Assembly: GCA_016458225.1 (NCBI GenBank)
Contig: JAEMGR010000009.1
Coordinates: 124,001 to 188,000 of the forward strand
Source: Myxococcaceae bacterium JPH2
GTDB lineage: Bacteria > Myxococcota > Myxococcia > Myxococcales > Myxococcaceae
Direction: 5' to 3'
DNA length: 64,000 nucleotides
Positions 9,036 to 18,524 of this stretch are shown in pieces (position 1 is the stretch's first letter; every line of letters begins with the position of its first letter). The notes beneath the pieces were generated by a model. It did not search any database. It worked only from the letters and a program-made list of their open reading frames with translations, and was not told the origin of the DNA. A program made the translations under genes and the position numbers.

Positions 9036-10158
9036 CTACCCGTCGCGCCGCAGCGCCTCGCCCGGGGACACGCGCAACGCCCGACGCGTGGGCAGCCAGC
9101 TCGCCAGCAGCGCCACTGTCGCCAACACGCCGGGCACCGCCACGAATGTCAGCGGATCCAACGGCGCGACCCCGTGGACCATCCCCTCGAGGCTCCGCGC
9201 CAACATCGCGGCCCCCGCGAGCCCCAGCGCCACCCCCAGCGCGGTGAGCCGCAGCCCCTGCCCCACCACCAGCCACACCAGGTGCTCGCGCGAGGCGCCC
9301 AGCGCGCTCCGGATGCCCAGCTCACGCGTCCGCATGCTCGCGGCGTAGGACAGGACACCGTAGAGGCCCACGCCCGCGATCCCCAGCCCGAGCACCGCCA
9401 GGGCGGCCAAGAGGGAGGCCAACACCCGCGTGCCACCCAGGCTCGCATCCACCACGTCATCCATCGAGCGGAGGTGCACCAGCGGCACGCTGGGGTCCAC
9501 GGCCCGGAGCTGCTCGCGCAGCGCGGGCCCGAGCCAGACAGCATCGCCCCGCGTCCGCACGGTCAGCAGCATGCGCAGCGCGGAGAACTGCCCCAATGGC
9601 AGGTACACCTCCAAGGACGGAGGCTCCCACGGTCCCCCGTGCCGCACGTCCCCCACCACCCCCACCACCCCCACCACCTCCCGCAGGGGCTCGTCGTCGA
9701 ACGCGAGCCGGGCGTGCTGGCCCACGGCGCTGCGGCCCGGGAAATAGCGCTGCGCGAACGCCTCGCTCACGACCATCACCGGAGCCGCGCCGGAGCGATC
9801 CGAGGCCGCGAGGCGACGGCCCTCCTTGAGCACGAACCCCAAGGTGGCGAAGTAGTCCCCACCCACCGTGCGAAAATGGATGGGCTCGCGCGACTCCGCG
9901 ACGGCCGCGGCCTCACCCGGAAGCACCACCGGCACCAACCCATCGCGGTCCCAGCGCGGCACCGTGCTCGCGAGCCCCACGGACTCCACGCCCGGCAGCC
10001 CGCGCATCCGCTCCACCAGCGACTCCGTAGACAGCGCTGAACACGGCCGTGGTCGCGCCCATCGCCAGCGCGAGCGTGGCCACGACCACGAGGGTGAAGC
10101 CTGGCTCGCGGCGCATTCGCCGCAGCGCGAGGCGGAGATCCAACACGAACTCGGACAT
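9036..10158 (-). pseudogene. Remnant of a duplicated-type MacB/FtsX ABC permease (deletion plus frameshift)
   Basis: The start (from the ATG at 10158) encodes about 46 residues typical of the N-terminus of acidobacterial-type duplicated orphan permeases (RMRREPGFTLVVVATLALAMG). Near 10020-10035 the homology jumps, in a different reading frame, to the second half of the same kind of protein: ESLVERMRGLPGVESVGL, a MacB periplasmic-type domain, then a three-helix FtsX domain ending RRALRVSPGEALRRDG. Full-length family members have about 800 residues in two MacB-FtsX halves. Here roughly 400 residues, including the first FtsX domain, are missing, and the junction is out of frame. A sequencing error could explain the frameshift but not the missing half. 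Confidence 0.8.
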
Positions 10159-10315
10159 GGGGCTCCCGGAGGCCCCCGAGCATATGGCCTCTCGTCGAGG
10201 GCGATACGCCGCCTTTCATGGAATTCGAGTGCAGCTTGCCGGACGCGCGATGACAGCATACGACCAAGGCCTCGGCGCCCGCGGTGGCGCTGACACACCC
10301 CTGGGGGGTTCCCAC

Positions 10316-12652
10316 ATGGCGGACACGCTGAACCGACTGCTGGACAAGATTCCGGACGCACTCGCTCAGAAGATTCCGGACGTGAACCTGGGCGCGCAGG
10401 ACATCGACGTGTCCGTGGCCCAAGGGACCTTCACGCGAGAGAACATCCTCCCGCCCATCCTCGACCTGAAGGACTTCGCCCTCTCGTTCGAGGCCGCGGG
10501 CGACGGCACCATCCGCAACTTCAACTCGGCTGGGGACAAGGACGACAACGGCATCGTGGGGGATCCGCCGCAAACGTCCTCGAATGGCGTGGGCACGTCG
10601 CTCCAGCCCCAGCTCCTGCTGGATGGAACCCGGGGCTGGCTGCGCTACCAGGTGTCCGCGCGCATCAAGTCCGGCGCGACCGCGAAGGTCTTCTTCGCGA
10701 CTGCCTCGGGCCAGGGCGAGTTCGCGGCGACGCTGTCCGACTACCGGGCCCACGGCCTAAACGAGCGCATGCCCGCCGCCGTGAAGGCGGACCTCTCCGC
10801 GCCTCGGCTCGCGGTGCAGCAGACGGACCTGGCCAAGCTGGGCGTGGGCGATGCGCTGGGCTGGCAGACGCGCGGACAGCTCAAGACGTCCGTGGCGGTC
10901 AACTGGGCGGACCTGTTCACGGCGAACCTGGCGGCGCTCACCTTCGTGAAGGGCGGCGAGCTGCTCGGCATCAAGCTCGCCATGAGCGCCTCCGTGACGG
11001 CGTCCGTGTCCGTCACGGATGACTTCCAGGTGTCCTTCTCCCGCCCGCGCGCGGGGCGCATCGAACTCGCGGTGCGCAAGGCGAAGTCCCGAGAGACGGC
11101 GCTGGGCGCGGGGCTGAGCCTGTCCCTGGAGTTCGCGGACAAGGACGCGGTGAAGAACAAGCTCGCGGACCTCGTCACGGCCATCGCCGGCAAGCCCATG
11201 GCGGAGGTGGACGCGCTCGTGGAGAAGGCCGCCAACCTCCAGCTCTCGGACCTGGAGAAGAAGGCGCTCGCGTTCGTCCTGGAGCGCCTGGGGTTGGATC
11301 CGCAGCTCGCGGACCTGGCCACCGTCAAGACGAAGTGGGAGGAGCTGAAGGCCAACATCCAGTCCACCCTGGAGAAGGTGGCCCAGGCGCAGATCACCGC
11401 AGGCTTCCGCTACGAGTACCTGCGGATCCCCCAATCCTCTACGCTGTTGCAAGTGGAACTGGATGACGCCGTGGCCATGCGGTTCCATGGCGCGCTCATC
11501 CGCGGCAACCTGGAGGATCTGCTCGGCTGGCTGAGGGATCCCGCCAACGCCCAGGCCTTCACCCTCAAGAGCTTCCTGCGCCAGACGAGCCTCGCCGAGC
11601 GCCACAGCTATGGCTTCACGCTGGGACTCGGGGGCACCGAGGTGCTCACGTCGCGCACCACGCGCGAGCTGAGCTGGGTGACGCAGGAGAACGTGCAGGG
11701 CGCCCGCCGGATGGCCTTCCAGGGACAGCGCGGCTACGAGGACAAGCTGCTCGGCACCCGGGGCCAGTGGCTGGTGGACCTCAAGGCGGAGATGACGCAG
11801 TTCTCCCCCACCCCCGTGGCTTCGGACTTCTACTGCGGCCTGCACTTCATGCTGTCGGGCAGCAAGAAGAAGCTGTCGCGCGATGACCTCTCCACCGCGC
11901 TGGATGACGCGGTCGTCTGGGGCGCGCTGGATGAGAAGGACGTGCCCGGCATCCTGGACTCGCTGAAGGACGCGCTGAACTCGGAGGCGCTGGAGACGCG
12001 GCTCGACCTGAAGGTCGACAACGACACCTTCCGCGCCCTGCTCTCCGGACTCCAGGGCTTCGACGTCGCGCTGTTCGCGCGGGTGCTCGCGCGCGCCATG
12101 CCGTGGAGCACCAACACCGCTCGCGCTCGCGCGGACACCCGGCAGATTGTCTACGGCCCCATGTGGGACGCGTACCTGCGCGAGGTGCGGCAGAACGGCA
12201 GCGCCCGCGTGCAGGACCTCGCCCCCACCCGCGCCGCGCAGATCGCCGCCTGGGTCCTGAAGAACGACACCTCCGCCCACGCGCTGGGCCAGGACCTGAT
12301 GGCCATGGAGTCCATCTTCCGTCCGCCCGGTGGCGCGTTCTCCTTCGCGGAGGTGACGGACAAGAACCCACGCACGCTGGGCAAGTGCCTGGACTTCGTG
12401 GACGGCGTGACGCACCTGAACAACGCGTTCGCGCAGCGCTGGGGTCCGGAGTCCTTCCAGACGGTGTTCGGCAAGCTCGAGGGCATGTGGAACACCGGGT
12501 TCCACCTGCGCGCCACCGGCGCCCTGCTGCTGGAGCTGGCGAAGGGCACCTCGCAGGGGCTGGCCAGCGTGGAGCGCACGTTCACCATCAAGCGCGTGGA
12601 GAAGGATCAGCAGCTCGTCTTCACCACCGCGCGCGGCTCGGGCGCGAAGTAG
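10316..12652 (+). CDS. Large cytoplasmic protein of unknown function (778 aa)
   Basis: The ATG at 10316 follows a run of Gs (ctggggggtt) that can act as ribosome binding site; the open frame extends further upstream but overlaps the permease remnant and is not protein-like. No signal peptide or transmembrane segment is visible. The N-terminal half is rich in alternating hydrophobic residues and looks beta-rich (for example RGWLRYQVSARIKSG; LAMSASVTASVSVTDDFQVS). A helical, charged stretch lies at about 280-365 and an alpha/beta-looking region follows. I recognise no family or catalytic motif. It is monocistronic, with a convergent membrane-protein gene 3 bp after its stop. Confidence 0.75.
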   Translation: MADTLNRLLDKIPDALAQKIPDVNLGAQDIDVSVAQGTFTRENILPPILDLKDFALSFEAAGDGTIRNFNSAGDKDDNGIVGDPPQTSSNGVGTSLQPQLLLDGTRGWLRYQVSARIKSGATAKVFFATASGQGEFAATLSDYRAHGLNERMPAAVKADLSAPRLAVQQTDLAKLGVGDALGWQTRGQLKTSVAVNWADLFTANLAALTFVKGGELLGIKLAMSASVTASVSVTDDFQVSFSRPRAGRIELAVRKAKSRETALGAGLSLSLEFADKDAVKNKLADLVTAIAGKPMAEVDALVEKAANLQLSDLEKKALAFVLERLGLDPQLADLATVKTKWEELKANIQSTLEKVAQAQITAGFRYEYLRIPQSSTLLQVELDDAVAMRFHGALIRGNLEDLLGWLRDPANAQAFTLKSFLRQTSLAERHSYGFTLGLGGTEVLTSRTTRELSWVTQENVQGARRMAFQGQRGYEDKLLGTRGQWLVDLKAEMTQFSPTPVASDFYCGLHFMLSGSKKKLSRDDLSTALDDAVVWGALDEKDVPGILDSLKDALNSEALETRLDLKVDNDTFRALLSGLQGFDVALFARVLARAMPWSTNTARARADTRQIVYGPMWDAYLREVRQNGSARVQDLAPTRAAQIAAWVLKNDTSAHALGQDLMAMESIFRPPGGAFSFAEVTDKNPRTLGKCLDFVDGVTHLNNAFAQRWGPESFQTVFGKLEGMWNTGFHLRATGALLLELAKGTSQGLASVERTFTIKRVEKDQQLVFTTARGSGAK

Positions 12653-12655
12653 CGC

Positions 12656-13549
12656 TCACATCGCGCGAGACAGCACGAGCATCGCGGTGGCGGACAGCGC
12701 CCCCGCCACCGCGAAGTGCCCCCACGCCCGGCGCGCCAACACGGCGCCCGTGCTGGGGGCTTCGTCTCCCAGGATGATCAGCGCGGGGCGACCATCCCGC
12801 CCTCGCAGCTCGTACGAGCCTTCGGTCCTGCCCGGACGCAGCTCGCCCTCCACGAGGCACGCCTCGCCCGCCAGGCCCACGCGTTCCCAGGACAGCGCGT
12901 CCGCGGGCTCCCTGAGCGCCTCGGCCTGCGTGGAGACATTCCGGCACCGCCGCACCTCCAACGGCGCCCGCAGCGTCGACGGCGCGAAGCACACGGTGGC
13001 GCGCGAGGTGGTGCCCCGAAGCGACAGCACGGGCACGTAGGCCCGCTCGCGGGACAGCAGCGGCCCTCGGCGGCCCCGCGGCGCCACCGCGTGCACCGCC
13101 GCGTCGTAGAACGCGCACGTCACGCCCCCGGGCGACAGCAGCGAGTCCGTGGCATCCAGCACGCCGCGATAGACCGCGACGCCGGGAGGACGCCCCGCGC
13201 GCAGCTCCGCCACCGCCTCGTCGAGTGACAGCGGCGCACACGAGCGCAGCGCCACGGCCCGGATGCGCTCGCGAGAGCCGCTCACCGCGAGCGCTCCCGC
13301 CAGCACCAGGAGGCCGCTGGCCAGGGCGCGCCCCAGCGTGTCGAACGGATCCCCTTCCATCAGGGATTCATGCCGGAACTGCACGAGCACCAGCAGCGAG
13401 CCGACCGCGAGCAGCGTCAGCCACAAGAGGTGCACGCGCAGCGCGAGCGAGGGCCCCGGCTCGCGCCTTCCGAACGTGATGGCCGCGACCACCCACGCGG
13501 CCAGCGCCGCCGCGTAGAAGGGCGCCAGCAGGATGCGCCACGACTCCAT
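12656..13549 (-). CDS. Membrane-anchored protein, possibly GIDE-domain-like
   Basis: A 297-residue protein with three hydrophobic helices in the first 95 residues, a soluble region, and one C-terminal helix (HFAVAGALSATAMLVLS). The soluble part contains GVAVYRGVLDATDSLLSP and later GEACLVEGELRPGRT followed by a strand and ILGDEAPS. This arrangement (repeated short beta motifs between membrane helices) resembles the GIDE-type domain found in many bacterial membrane proteins, but the match is by eye and weak. Start: the ATG giving MESWRILL; upstream codons are Arg-rich and unlikely. Confidence 0.6.
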   Translation of the reverse strand: MESWRILLAPFYAAALAAWVVAAITFGRREPGPSLALRVHLLWLTLLAVGSLLVLVQFRHESLMEGDPFDTLGRALASGLLVLAGALAVSGSRERIRAVALRSCAPLSLDEAVAELRAGRPPGVAVYRGVLDATDSLLSPGGVTCAFYDAAVHAVAPRGRRGPLLSRERAYVPVLSLRGTTSRATVCFAPSTLRAPLEVRRCRNVSTQAEALREPADALSWERVGLAGEACLVEGELRPGRTEGSYELRGRDGRPALIILGDEAPSTGAVLARRAWGHFAVAGALSATAMLVLSRAM

Positions 13550-13684
13550 CCCGACCCCCCGCCGAGCTGTTCCACGCGCGCGTCCTCGGGAGGCGCGTCG
13601 CGCGGGACAAAGGGTTGGGCGCCAGGCCGCCCCGGACAAGACCACTCCCGGGGCAGTCGGCCGTCCTCCGTCCGACGATGGACG

Positions 13685-14221
13685 TCAGGCGGACGCGGGC
13701 ACGGCTTGGATATCCAGCTCGATGTCCACCTTCTCGCCCACCAGCCAGCCGCCGTTGTCGAGCGTCTTGTTCCAGCGGATGCCGAAGTCCGAGCGGTTCA
13801 GCGTGGTGCGCGCCGTGTAGATGAGGCGCATGTTGCCCCACAGGTCCTTCTGCGCCGCCAGGTGGCGCGCCTCGAGCAACACGGGCTTCGTCACCCCCCG
13901 CAGGGTCAGGTCCCCCAGGACGCGGAAGCCCGCGCCCACCACGGCCTCCTGCTGGATGCCCCGGAACGACAGCCGCGGCGACACCTCCACGTCCAAGAAC
14001 TCGGGCGAGCGCAGGTGCGCGTCGCGCTCAGGCGAGCCCGTGTAGATGCTCGCGGTCGCCACCTCGACATCGACCTCTCCCTGCGTGGGCTGCTGGGGGT
14101 CGACGCGAAGGGTCCCGGTGACGCGCTCGAAGCGTCCATGCACCTTCGCCACCACCATGTGGCGCGCGATGAAGAGGACGGAGGAGTGGGCAGGATCAAT
14201 GGTCCACGTGGAGAGAGGCAT
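13685..14221 (-). CDS. YceI family lipocalin-like protein
   Basis: A 178-residue YceI-domain protein. It begins directly with the family motif (WTIDPAHSSVLFIARHM), and has the middle motif FLDVEVSPRLSFRG, the strand GDLTLRGVTKPVLLEA and the C-terminal RSDFGIRWNKTLDNGG. YceI proteins form a lipocalin-like beta barrel that binds isoprenoid-type lipids or amphiphiles. No signal peptide is visible, unlike E. coli YceI, so this copy is probably cytoplasmic. The ATG at 14221 is the only one placing the domain at the usual position. The 214 bp between it and the kinase gene hold no further gene that I can see. Confidence 0.92.
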   Translation of the reverse strand: MPLSTWTIDPAHSSVLFIARHMVVAKVHGRFERVTGTLRVDPQQPTQGEVDVEVATASIYTGSPERDAHLRSPEFLDVEVSPRLSFRGIQQEAVVGAGFRVLGDLTLRGVTKPVLLEARHLAAQKDLWGNMRLIYTARTTLNRSDFGIRWNKTLDNGGWLVGEKVDIELDIQAVPASA

Positions 14222-14435
14222 GGCGAGAGGGGGCTCGCGGTGAGGGGACGAGGGGGGAAATCCAGTGCGAGCCGCTGCATTGCAGCAGAGGTGTCCGGGC
14301 GCGGAGAAGGCGCGCCGCGTGCGGCCCGACCCAGGGTGTAGAGCGACTTCGCGGGTTCGCACCCCGCGTCCACGGCGGGGCCGTCCGCTCCCACTCCGGC
14401 CTTCCTGGACGGACACGGCGCGACAGGCCGTGGCG

Positions 14436-16715
14436 CTACTCGATGCCCGAGGCCAGCTTGCGCGCGGGCCGAGCGCCGAGCAGGCCTCGCACCTTGAGGT
14501 CATCGAAGGTGCACGCGAGGTTGCGGCAGCCAAGCGCCACCTTGCCGACGCGGCCCTGGAAGCCGGGCAGCACCTTGCTCGCGAAGAGCTGGTTGTTGAG
14601 GAAGGCCTCCACCTTCACGGCGTCGCTCTTGAGGCGCCGGAGCTGGAGCCGCACGAGGAACGGGCCGTGCGTGGGCAGCGGCATCTCGTCCGCGACCATG
14701 TTGTCCAGGTCCTGCGCGCTGTTGCCGACGATCTCCTGCCCCGCGTCGGTGATGTAGCGCCAGGACAGCCGCATGCCCACCTCGGGGATGGCGAAGGCGG
14801 ACACCTGGAGGTCCTTGATGCGGAAGGCCAGCTCGCCGAAGTGCTGCGCGTCCGGCTCCTCGGGATAGGCCGGGCCCAGCGGCTTCACGTCCATGAGCAC
14901 CTCGGACGTGAAGTCGTCGCTCACGAAGTAGCGGTGGGCCACGTACGCGCGCGGCACCAGGCGATGTCCGTCCGTCTCCTTGCCGCCTTGGCGCGCCTGG
15001 AGCTGCCCGTCCATCATCTTCCACTCGCCGCTGTGGACGTTGAGCTCCTCTTCGCCCGCGTCGAAGCCGACCTCGAAGCGCGTGGTACCACCGGGGCCGT
15101 CCACCACGTTGGCCGAGGCGAACACCTCGCCCTCCGTGTTGGGAGGCCAGGGCAGCGTGCCCGGCCGGACCTTGAGGCCCTGGGTGCCGATGACGACCTT
15201 GTCATCCTGGCCCACGTGCAGGCTCACGGGCCCCACTGCCCATCGCACCGTGAGCCCGAGGAGCGCCAGCCCGCCCACCACGGACAGCCCCGCGCGCACG
15301 CGCCGCCAGCCCAGCCGGAGTCGCCGCGTCAGCTCGCTGCGCGCCCGATGCGGACCCGCCGGGAACACCCGCGCGGTGTCACCCAGCGACATCGCCGGCG
15401 CGGACGAGCTGGAGACCATCAACTCCAGCGCCGCGCACACCTCACCGGCGTTCGCGTACCGCGCGGCGGGCTCCGTCTCCAGCAGGCGCTCCACCACGGC
15501 GTCCACGCGCGGATCCAACCCGGGGACGCGCGCCGAAGGCAGCTTGAAGCGGCCCAGCGGCAGCTCGCCGGTGAGCGTCTCGTAGAGCATGACGCCGAGC
15601 GAGAAGAGGTCCGCGCGCCCGTCGACGTTCTTCGCGTCGCGGCGCTGCTCGGGGGCCATGTAGTTGAGCGTCCCCATGGCCACCGCGGTCGCGGTGAGCT
15701 GGAGGCGCGAGTCCGGCTCCCGAATACCCGCCAGCCCGAAGTCCGCGACCTTCACGTGGCCGCGCGCGTCCAGCAGGATGTTCTCCGGCTTGAGGTCGCG
15801 GTGGATGATGCCCTTGTCGTGCGCGCACTCGATGGCCCGCGACACCTGGAGCAGCAGCTTCAGGGCCTGCGGCGGCGTGAGGCCCTCGCCCGTGCTCATC
15901 GCCTCGCGCAGCGAGCGGCCCTCCACGTACTCCATGACGAAGTAGTAGTGCTCGCCCACCACGCCGCGGTCGATGATCTGCACGATGTGCGGGTGGCTCA
16001 GCGCCGCCAGCGCGGTGGCCTCCTTCTCGAAGCGGGTGACGAACTCGGGGTCCTTGGCGAGCCGAGGCGGCAAGAGCTTCACCGCCACCGTGCGCCCGAG
16101 CGACTGCTGCCGCGCGCGCCACACCTCGCCCATCCCGCCGCGCCCCAGCACCTCTTGCAGCTCGAAGCCCGGAAGCTCGGGCCGAGGCGTGGCCACGAAC
16201 GTCTCCGCGCCCCCCTCTGCCCCGCTCGCCACCGGAGTGACCGCGGACGACGCGGACACGGGCGTGGAGCCACGCACCATGGTCGCCGCGCCAGACCCCT
16301 CGGCGTCCTCCACGCTGGAAGTGGACGGCAGGGCGACGCCCGAGGGCTCTCGAGTCGCAGGGGCCCAAGCCCCTCCCACGGGGGCAGCTCCAGCCACTTC
16401 ACTTCCACCCGGTCGACCCGCGCGCGCGGGTTCGCTCGCGTCCATGGCGGGAGAAACACCCGAGCCGGCGGAAAGTGACACCGCGCCCTCGCTCGGCGCC
16501 TCGGCAGGCGCTTCCGCCGAGGGAGGAGCCACGGAGTGTGGAACGAGCGTGACCTGCCCGTCCTCCAGCCGCGCCGCGGGCCGGATGACGGACACGTCGT
16601 TGCGGCGGACCTCGAAGCGGATGCCGCAGCGGCAGGCCACCTTCTGGCCGCTCACGTACACGCGCGTGTCGTGCACCACGCCACAGTTGGGGCAGGCCTG
16701 CCGCGTCGTGCTCAT
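14436..16715 (-). CDS. Membrane Ser/Thr protein kinase with N-terminal zinc ribbon and C-terminal extracytoplasmic domain
   Basis: A 759-residue Hanks-type kinase. A small zinc ribbon opens the protein (Cys 8, 11, 28 and 30), followed by a long Ala/Pro/Ser-rich linker. The kinase domain (about 183-450) has the glycine loop LGRGGMGEVWRA, the catalytic HRDLKPEN near 302, DFG as VADFGLAG, and the APE box as YMAPEQ. One transmembrane helix (about 475-495) leads to a C-terminal domain of about 260 residues rich in strands, possibly concanavalin/LamG-like. The start overlaps the stop of the adenylate-cyclase gene by 4 bp (ATGA), so the two are translationally coupled and likely act in one pathway. 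The FHA domain of the cyclase is a plausible binding partner for the phosphorylated kinase; this is inference. Confidence 0.93.
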   Translation of the reverse strand: MSTTRQACPNCGVVHDTRVYVSGQKVACRCGIRFEVRRNDVSVIRPAARLEDGQVTLVPHSVAPPSAEAPAEAPSEGAVSLSAGSGVSPAMDASEPARAGRPGGSEVAGAAPVGGAWAPATREPSGVALPSTSSVEDAEGSGAATMVRGSTPVSASSAVTPVASGAEGGAETFVATPRPELPGFELQEVLGRGGMGEVWRARQQSLGRTVAVKLLPPRLAKDPEFVTRFEKEATALAALSHPHIVQIIDRGVVGEHYYFVMEYVEGRSLREAMSTGEGLTPPQALKLLLQVSRAIECAHDKGIIHRDLKPENILLDARGHVKVADFGLAGIREPDSRLQLTATAVAMGTLNYMAPEQRRDAKNVDGRADLFSLGVMLYETLTGELPLGRFKLPSARVPGLDPRVDAVVERLLETEPAARYANAGEVCAALELMVSSSSAPAMSLGDTARVFPAGPHRARSELTRRLRLGWRRVRAGLSVVGGLALLGLTVRWAVGPVSLHVGQDDKVVIGTQGLKVRPGTLPWPPNTEGEVFASANVVDGPGGTTRFEVGFDAGEEELNVHSGEWKMMDGQLQARQGGKETDGHRLVPRAYVAHRYFVSDDFTSEVLMDVKPLGPAYPEEPDAQHFGELAFRIKDLQVSAFAIPEVGMRLSWRYITDAGQEIVGNSAQDLDNMVADEMPLPTHGPFLVRLQLRRLKSDAVKVEAFLNNQLFASKVLPGFQGRVGKVALGCRNLACTFDDLKVRGLLGARPARKLASGIE

Positions 16716-18373
16716 GCGCGACGCGAGGTGGAGGTGGTCAGCTCGGCGCCGTGGACGCGGTACGTCTGGACGCCCTTCTCCTTGCCCTTCACCTGGACGA
16801 CCGGCAGCGCCTCCACGTCGAAGCCCGGGCCCGCCTTGCGCACGGTCATCTCCGAGGCCAGCACCTCGCCGCTCTTGGCCAGGCCGCACAGGCGCGAGGC
16901 GGTGTTCACGGTGTCGCCGATGGCGGTGAACTCGTGCCGCTCGGCGCTGCCCATGTAGCCGACAACCGCCTGGCCCGTGTTGATGCCGATGCCCACCTCG
17001 ATGGGGCGCTTGCCCGCGAGCACGCGCTGCCGGTTGAGCTCCGTCACCGCGTCCTGCATCTCCAGCGCGGCGCGCAGCGCTCGGCCGGGATCATCCGGGT
17101 GCGAGGACGGCGGGCCCCACACGGCCATCACGCAGTCCCCGATGAACTTGTCCAGGTTGCCCTCGTAGCGGAACACCACGTCCGCCATCGCCGTGAAGAA
17201 GGCGTTGAGCATGGACACCACCTCCTGCGGCGAGTCGTTCTCCGCCAGGGTGGTGAACCCCCGGATGTCCGCGAACAGGCAACTCACCTCCGCGAGCCGG
17301 CTCTGGCGCAGGTCCTCCGTCCCGCCGTTGATGACCGCGTCCGCCACCGCCTTGGACAGGAAGCGCGACAGCTCGGCGCGCGTCACCGCCTCGGCGCGGA
17401 TCTGCTCGGCCAGCGCCGCGTTCTCCAGCGCGATGCCGGCCTGCGCGGCGATGCCGGAGAGGATGGCCAGGTCCTTCTCGGAGAAGGCGTTGATCTGCTG
17501 CCGGCTGTCCAGGAACAGCACCGCCTGGAGCTTCTCGTTGACCATCAGCGGCACGGCCATGGCCGAGCGGATGCCCTGCGCGACGATGCTCTCCGCGGCG
17601 CTGAACCGCTCGTCGATGATGGCGTCCGCCGTCAGCACGGCCTTGCGCGTCTCCACCACGCGCTTGAGCACCGTGTCGGACAGCATCACGTTGGCCTGGC
17701 GGCCCTGCCGGTGCTGCACCGCCACCGGGATGAACTGGCCGTCCGCCACCTTGAGGATGACGCCGTGGTCCGCGGCCAAAAGCTGGAAGGCCACCTTCAG
17801 AATCTGATCGAACAGGTCCTGCTGCCGCCCCTGGACCGTCACCTGCCGGTGGAACTCGTGCGCGATGCGCAGCTTCTCGTAGTCCCGGCGCAGCGCCTCC
17901 GTGTCCGTCACCTGCTCGGCCGGCCGGAAGTTCTGCGGCACCGCGTCCATCTGCGCCAGGAACGCCGGCACGGAGACCGAGTGGGCAACCACCGTCACGC
18001 CCGGCATGGTGGGCGCCGTGTTGCTGGCAGCCGGCGGCTCGCCGCTGTGGAAGACGAGCCGGGAGGCGCCCAGGGCAATCTCGTCCCCGTCCCGCAGCTT
18101 CAGCTCCAGCACCTTGCGCCCGTTGACGAAGGTCCCGTTCGAGGACCCCAGGTCCTTCAGGACGAAGTCCCGGCCCACGCGCTCGATGATGGCGTGTTCC
18201 TTGGAGACCTCGCGGTCCACCAGCCGGAGCGTGTTGGAGGGGTGGCGGCCGAGCGACGTCTTCGGGCCGAGCGGAAACTCCCCAAGCGAGCCGTCCGCGA
18301 ACCGCCCTGTCAGGTGCGGTCCACGGAGCTGCGACCCGGGCTTGGGTGGGAATGGAGCGGGTGCCTGGCTCAC
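16712..18373 (-). CDS. FHA-GAF-class III adenylate cyclase
   Basis: A 553-residue soluble cyclase. The FHA domain (about 35-107) keeps the phosphothreonine-binding residues GR (42-43), S57..H60 and SSNG (77-80). A GAF domain covers about 188-322. The class III cyclase domain (about 360-545) has both metal aspartates, D369 (FADIRGFT) and D413 (IGDCVMAVWG), the transition-state pair N490/R494, and the purine-selecting pair K409 and D487. The Lys/Asp pair predicts ATP over GTP, so cAMP is the expected product. The gene is the first of a two-gene operon with the Ser/Thr kinase (4-bp overlap). Confidence 0.94.
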   Translation of the reverse strand: MSQAPAPFPPKPGSQLRGPHLTGRFADGSLGEFPLGPKTSLGRHPSNTLRLVDREVSKEHAIIERVGRDFVLKDLGSSNGTFVNGRKVLELKLRDGDEIALGASRLVFHSGEPPAASNTAPTMPGVTVVAHSVSVPAFLAQMDAVPQNFRPAEQVTDTEALRRDYEKLRIAHEFHRQVTVQGRQQDLFDQILKVAFQLLAADHGVILKVADGQFIPVAVQHRQGRQANVMLSDTVLKRVVETRKAVLTADAIIDERFSAAESIVAQGIRSAMAVPLMVNEKLQAVLFLDSRQQINAFSEKDLAILSGIAAQAGIALENAALAEQIRAEAVTRAELSRFLSKAVADAVINGGTEDLRQSRLAEVSCLFADIRGFTTLAENDSPQEVVSMLNAFFTAMADVVFRYEGNLDKFIGDCVMAVWGPPSSHPDDPGRALRAALEMQDAVTELNRQRVLAGKRPIEVGIGINTGQAVVGYMGSAERHEFTAIGDTVNTASRLCGLAKSGEVLASEMTVRKAGPGFDVEALPVVQVKGKEKGVQTYRVHGAELTTSTSRRA

Positions 18374-18524
18374 GCGCGGATCCTCAGAGCGCCGGACACT
18401 ACCAGAGCCACCAAGCCAGGGGGAACGTCCGGATACGCCTCCTGTACGGCCGGTCAGCGTCCGGGCCCCCTTTTCCTGGGGCTCGCCCTTCTAACCACGC
18501 CCCCGCGCTGGTAAGGGGGCTGGC

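Noticed and set aside
9913-10361. Programmed frameshift in the ABC permease gene
   Set aside because: A frameshift would not explain the absence of the first MacB/FtsX half; homology jumps by about 400 residues at the same point.
14351-14367. tRNA T-arm-like hairpin (GCGGGTTCGCACCCCGC)
   Set aside because: The loop lacks the invariant A58, and no matching acceptor stem, anticodon arm or CCA end could be found on either side.
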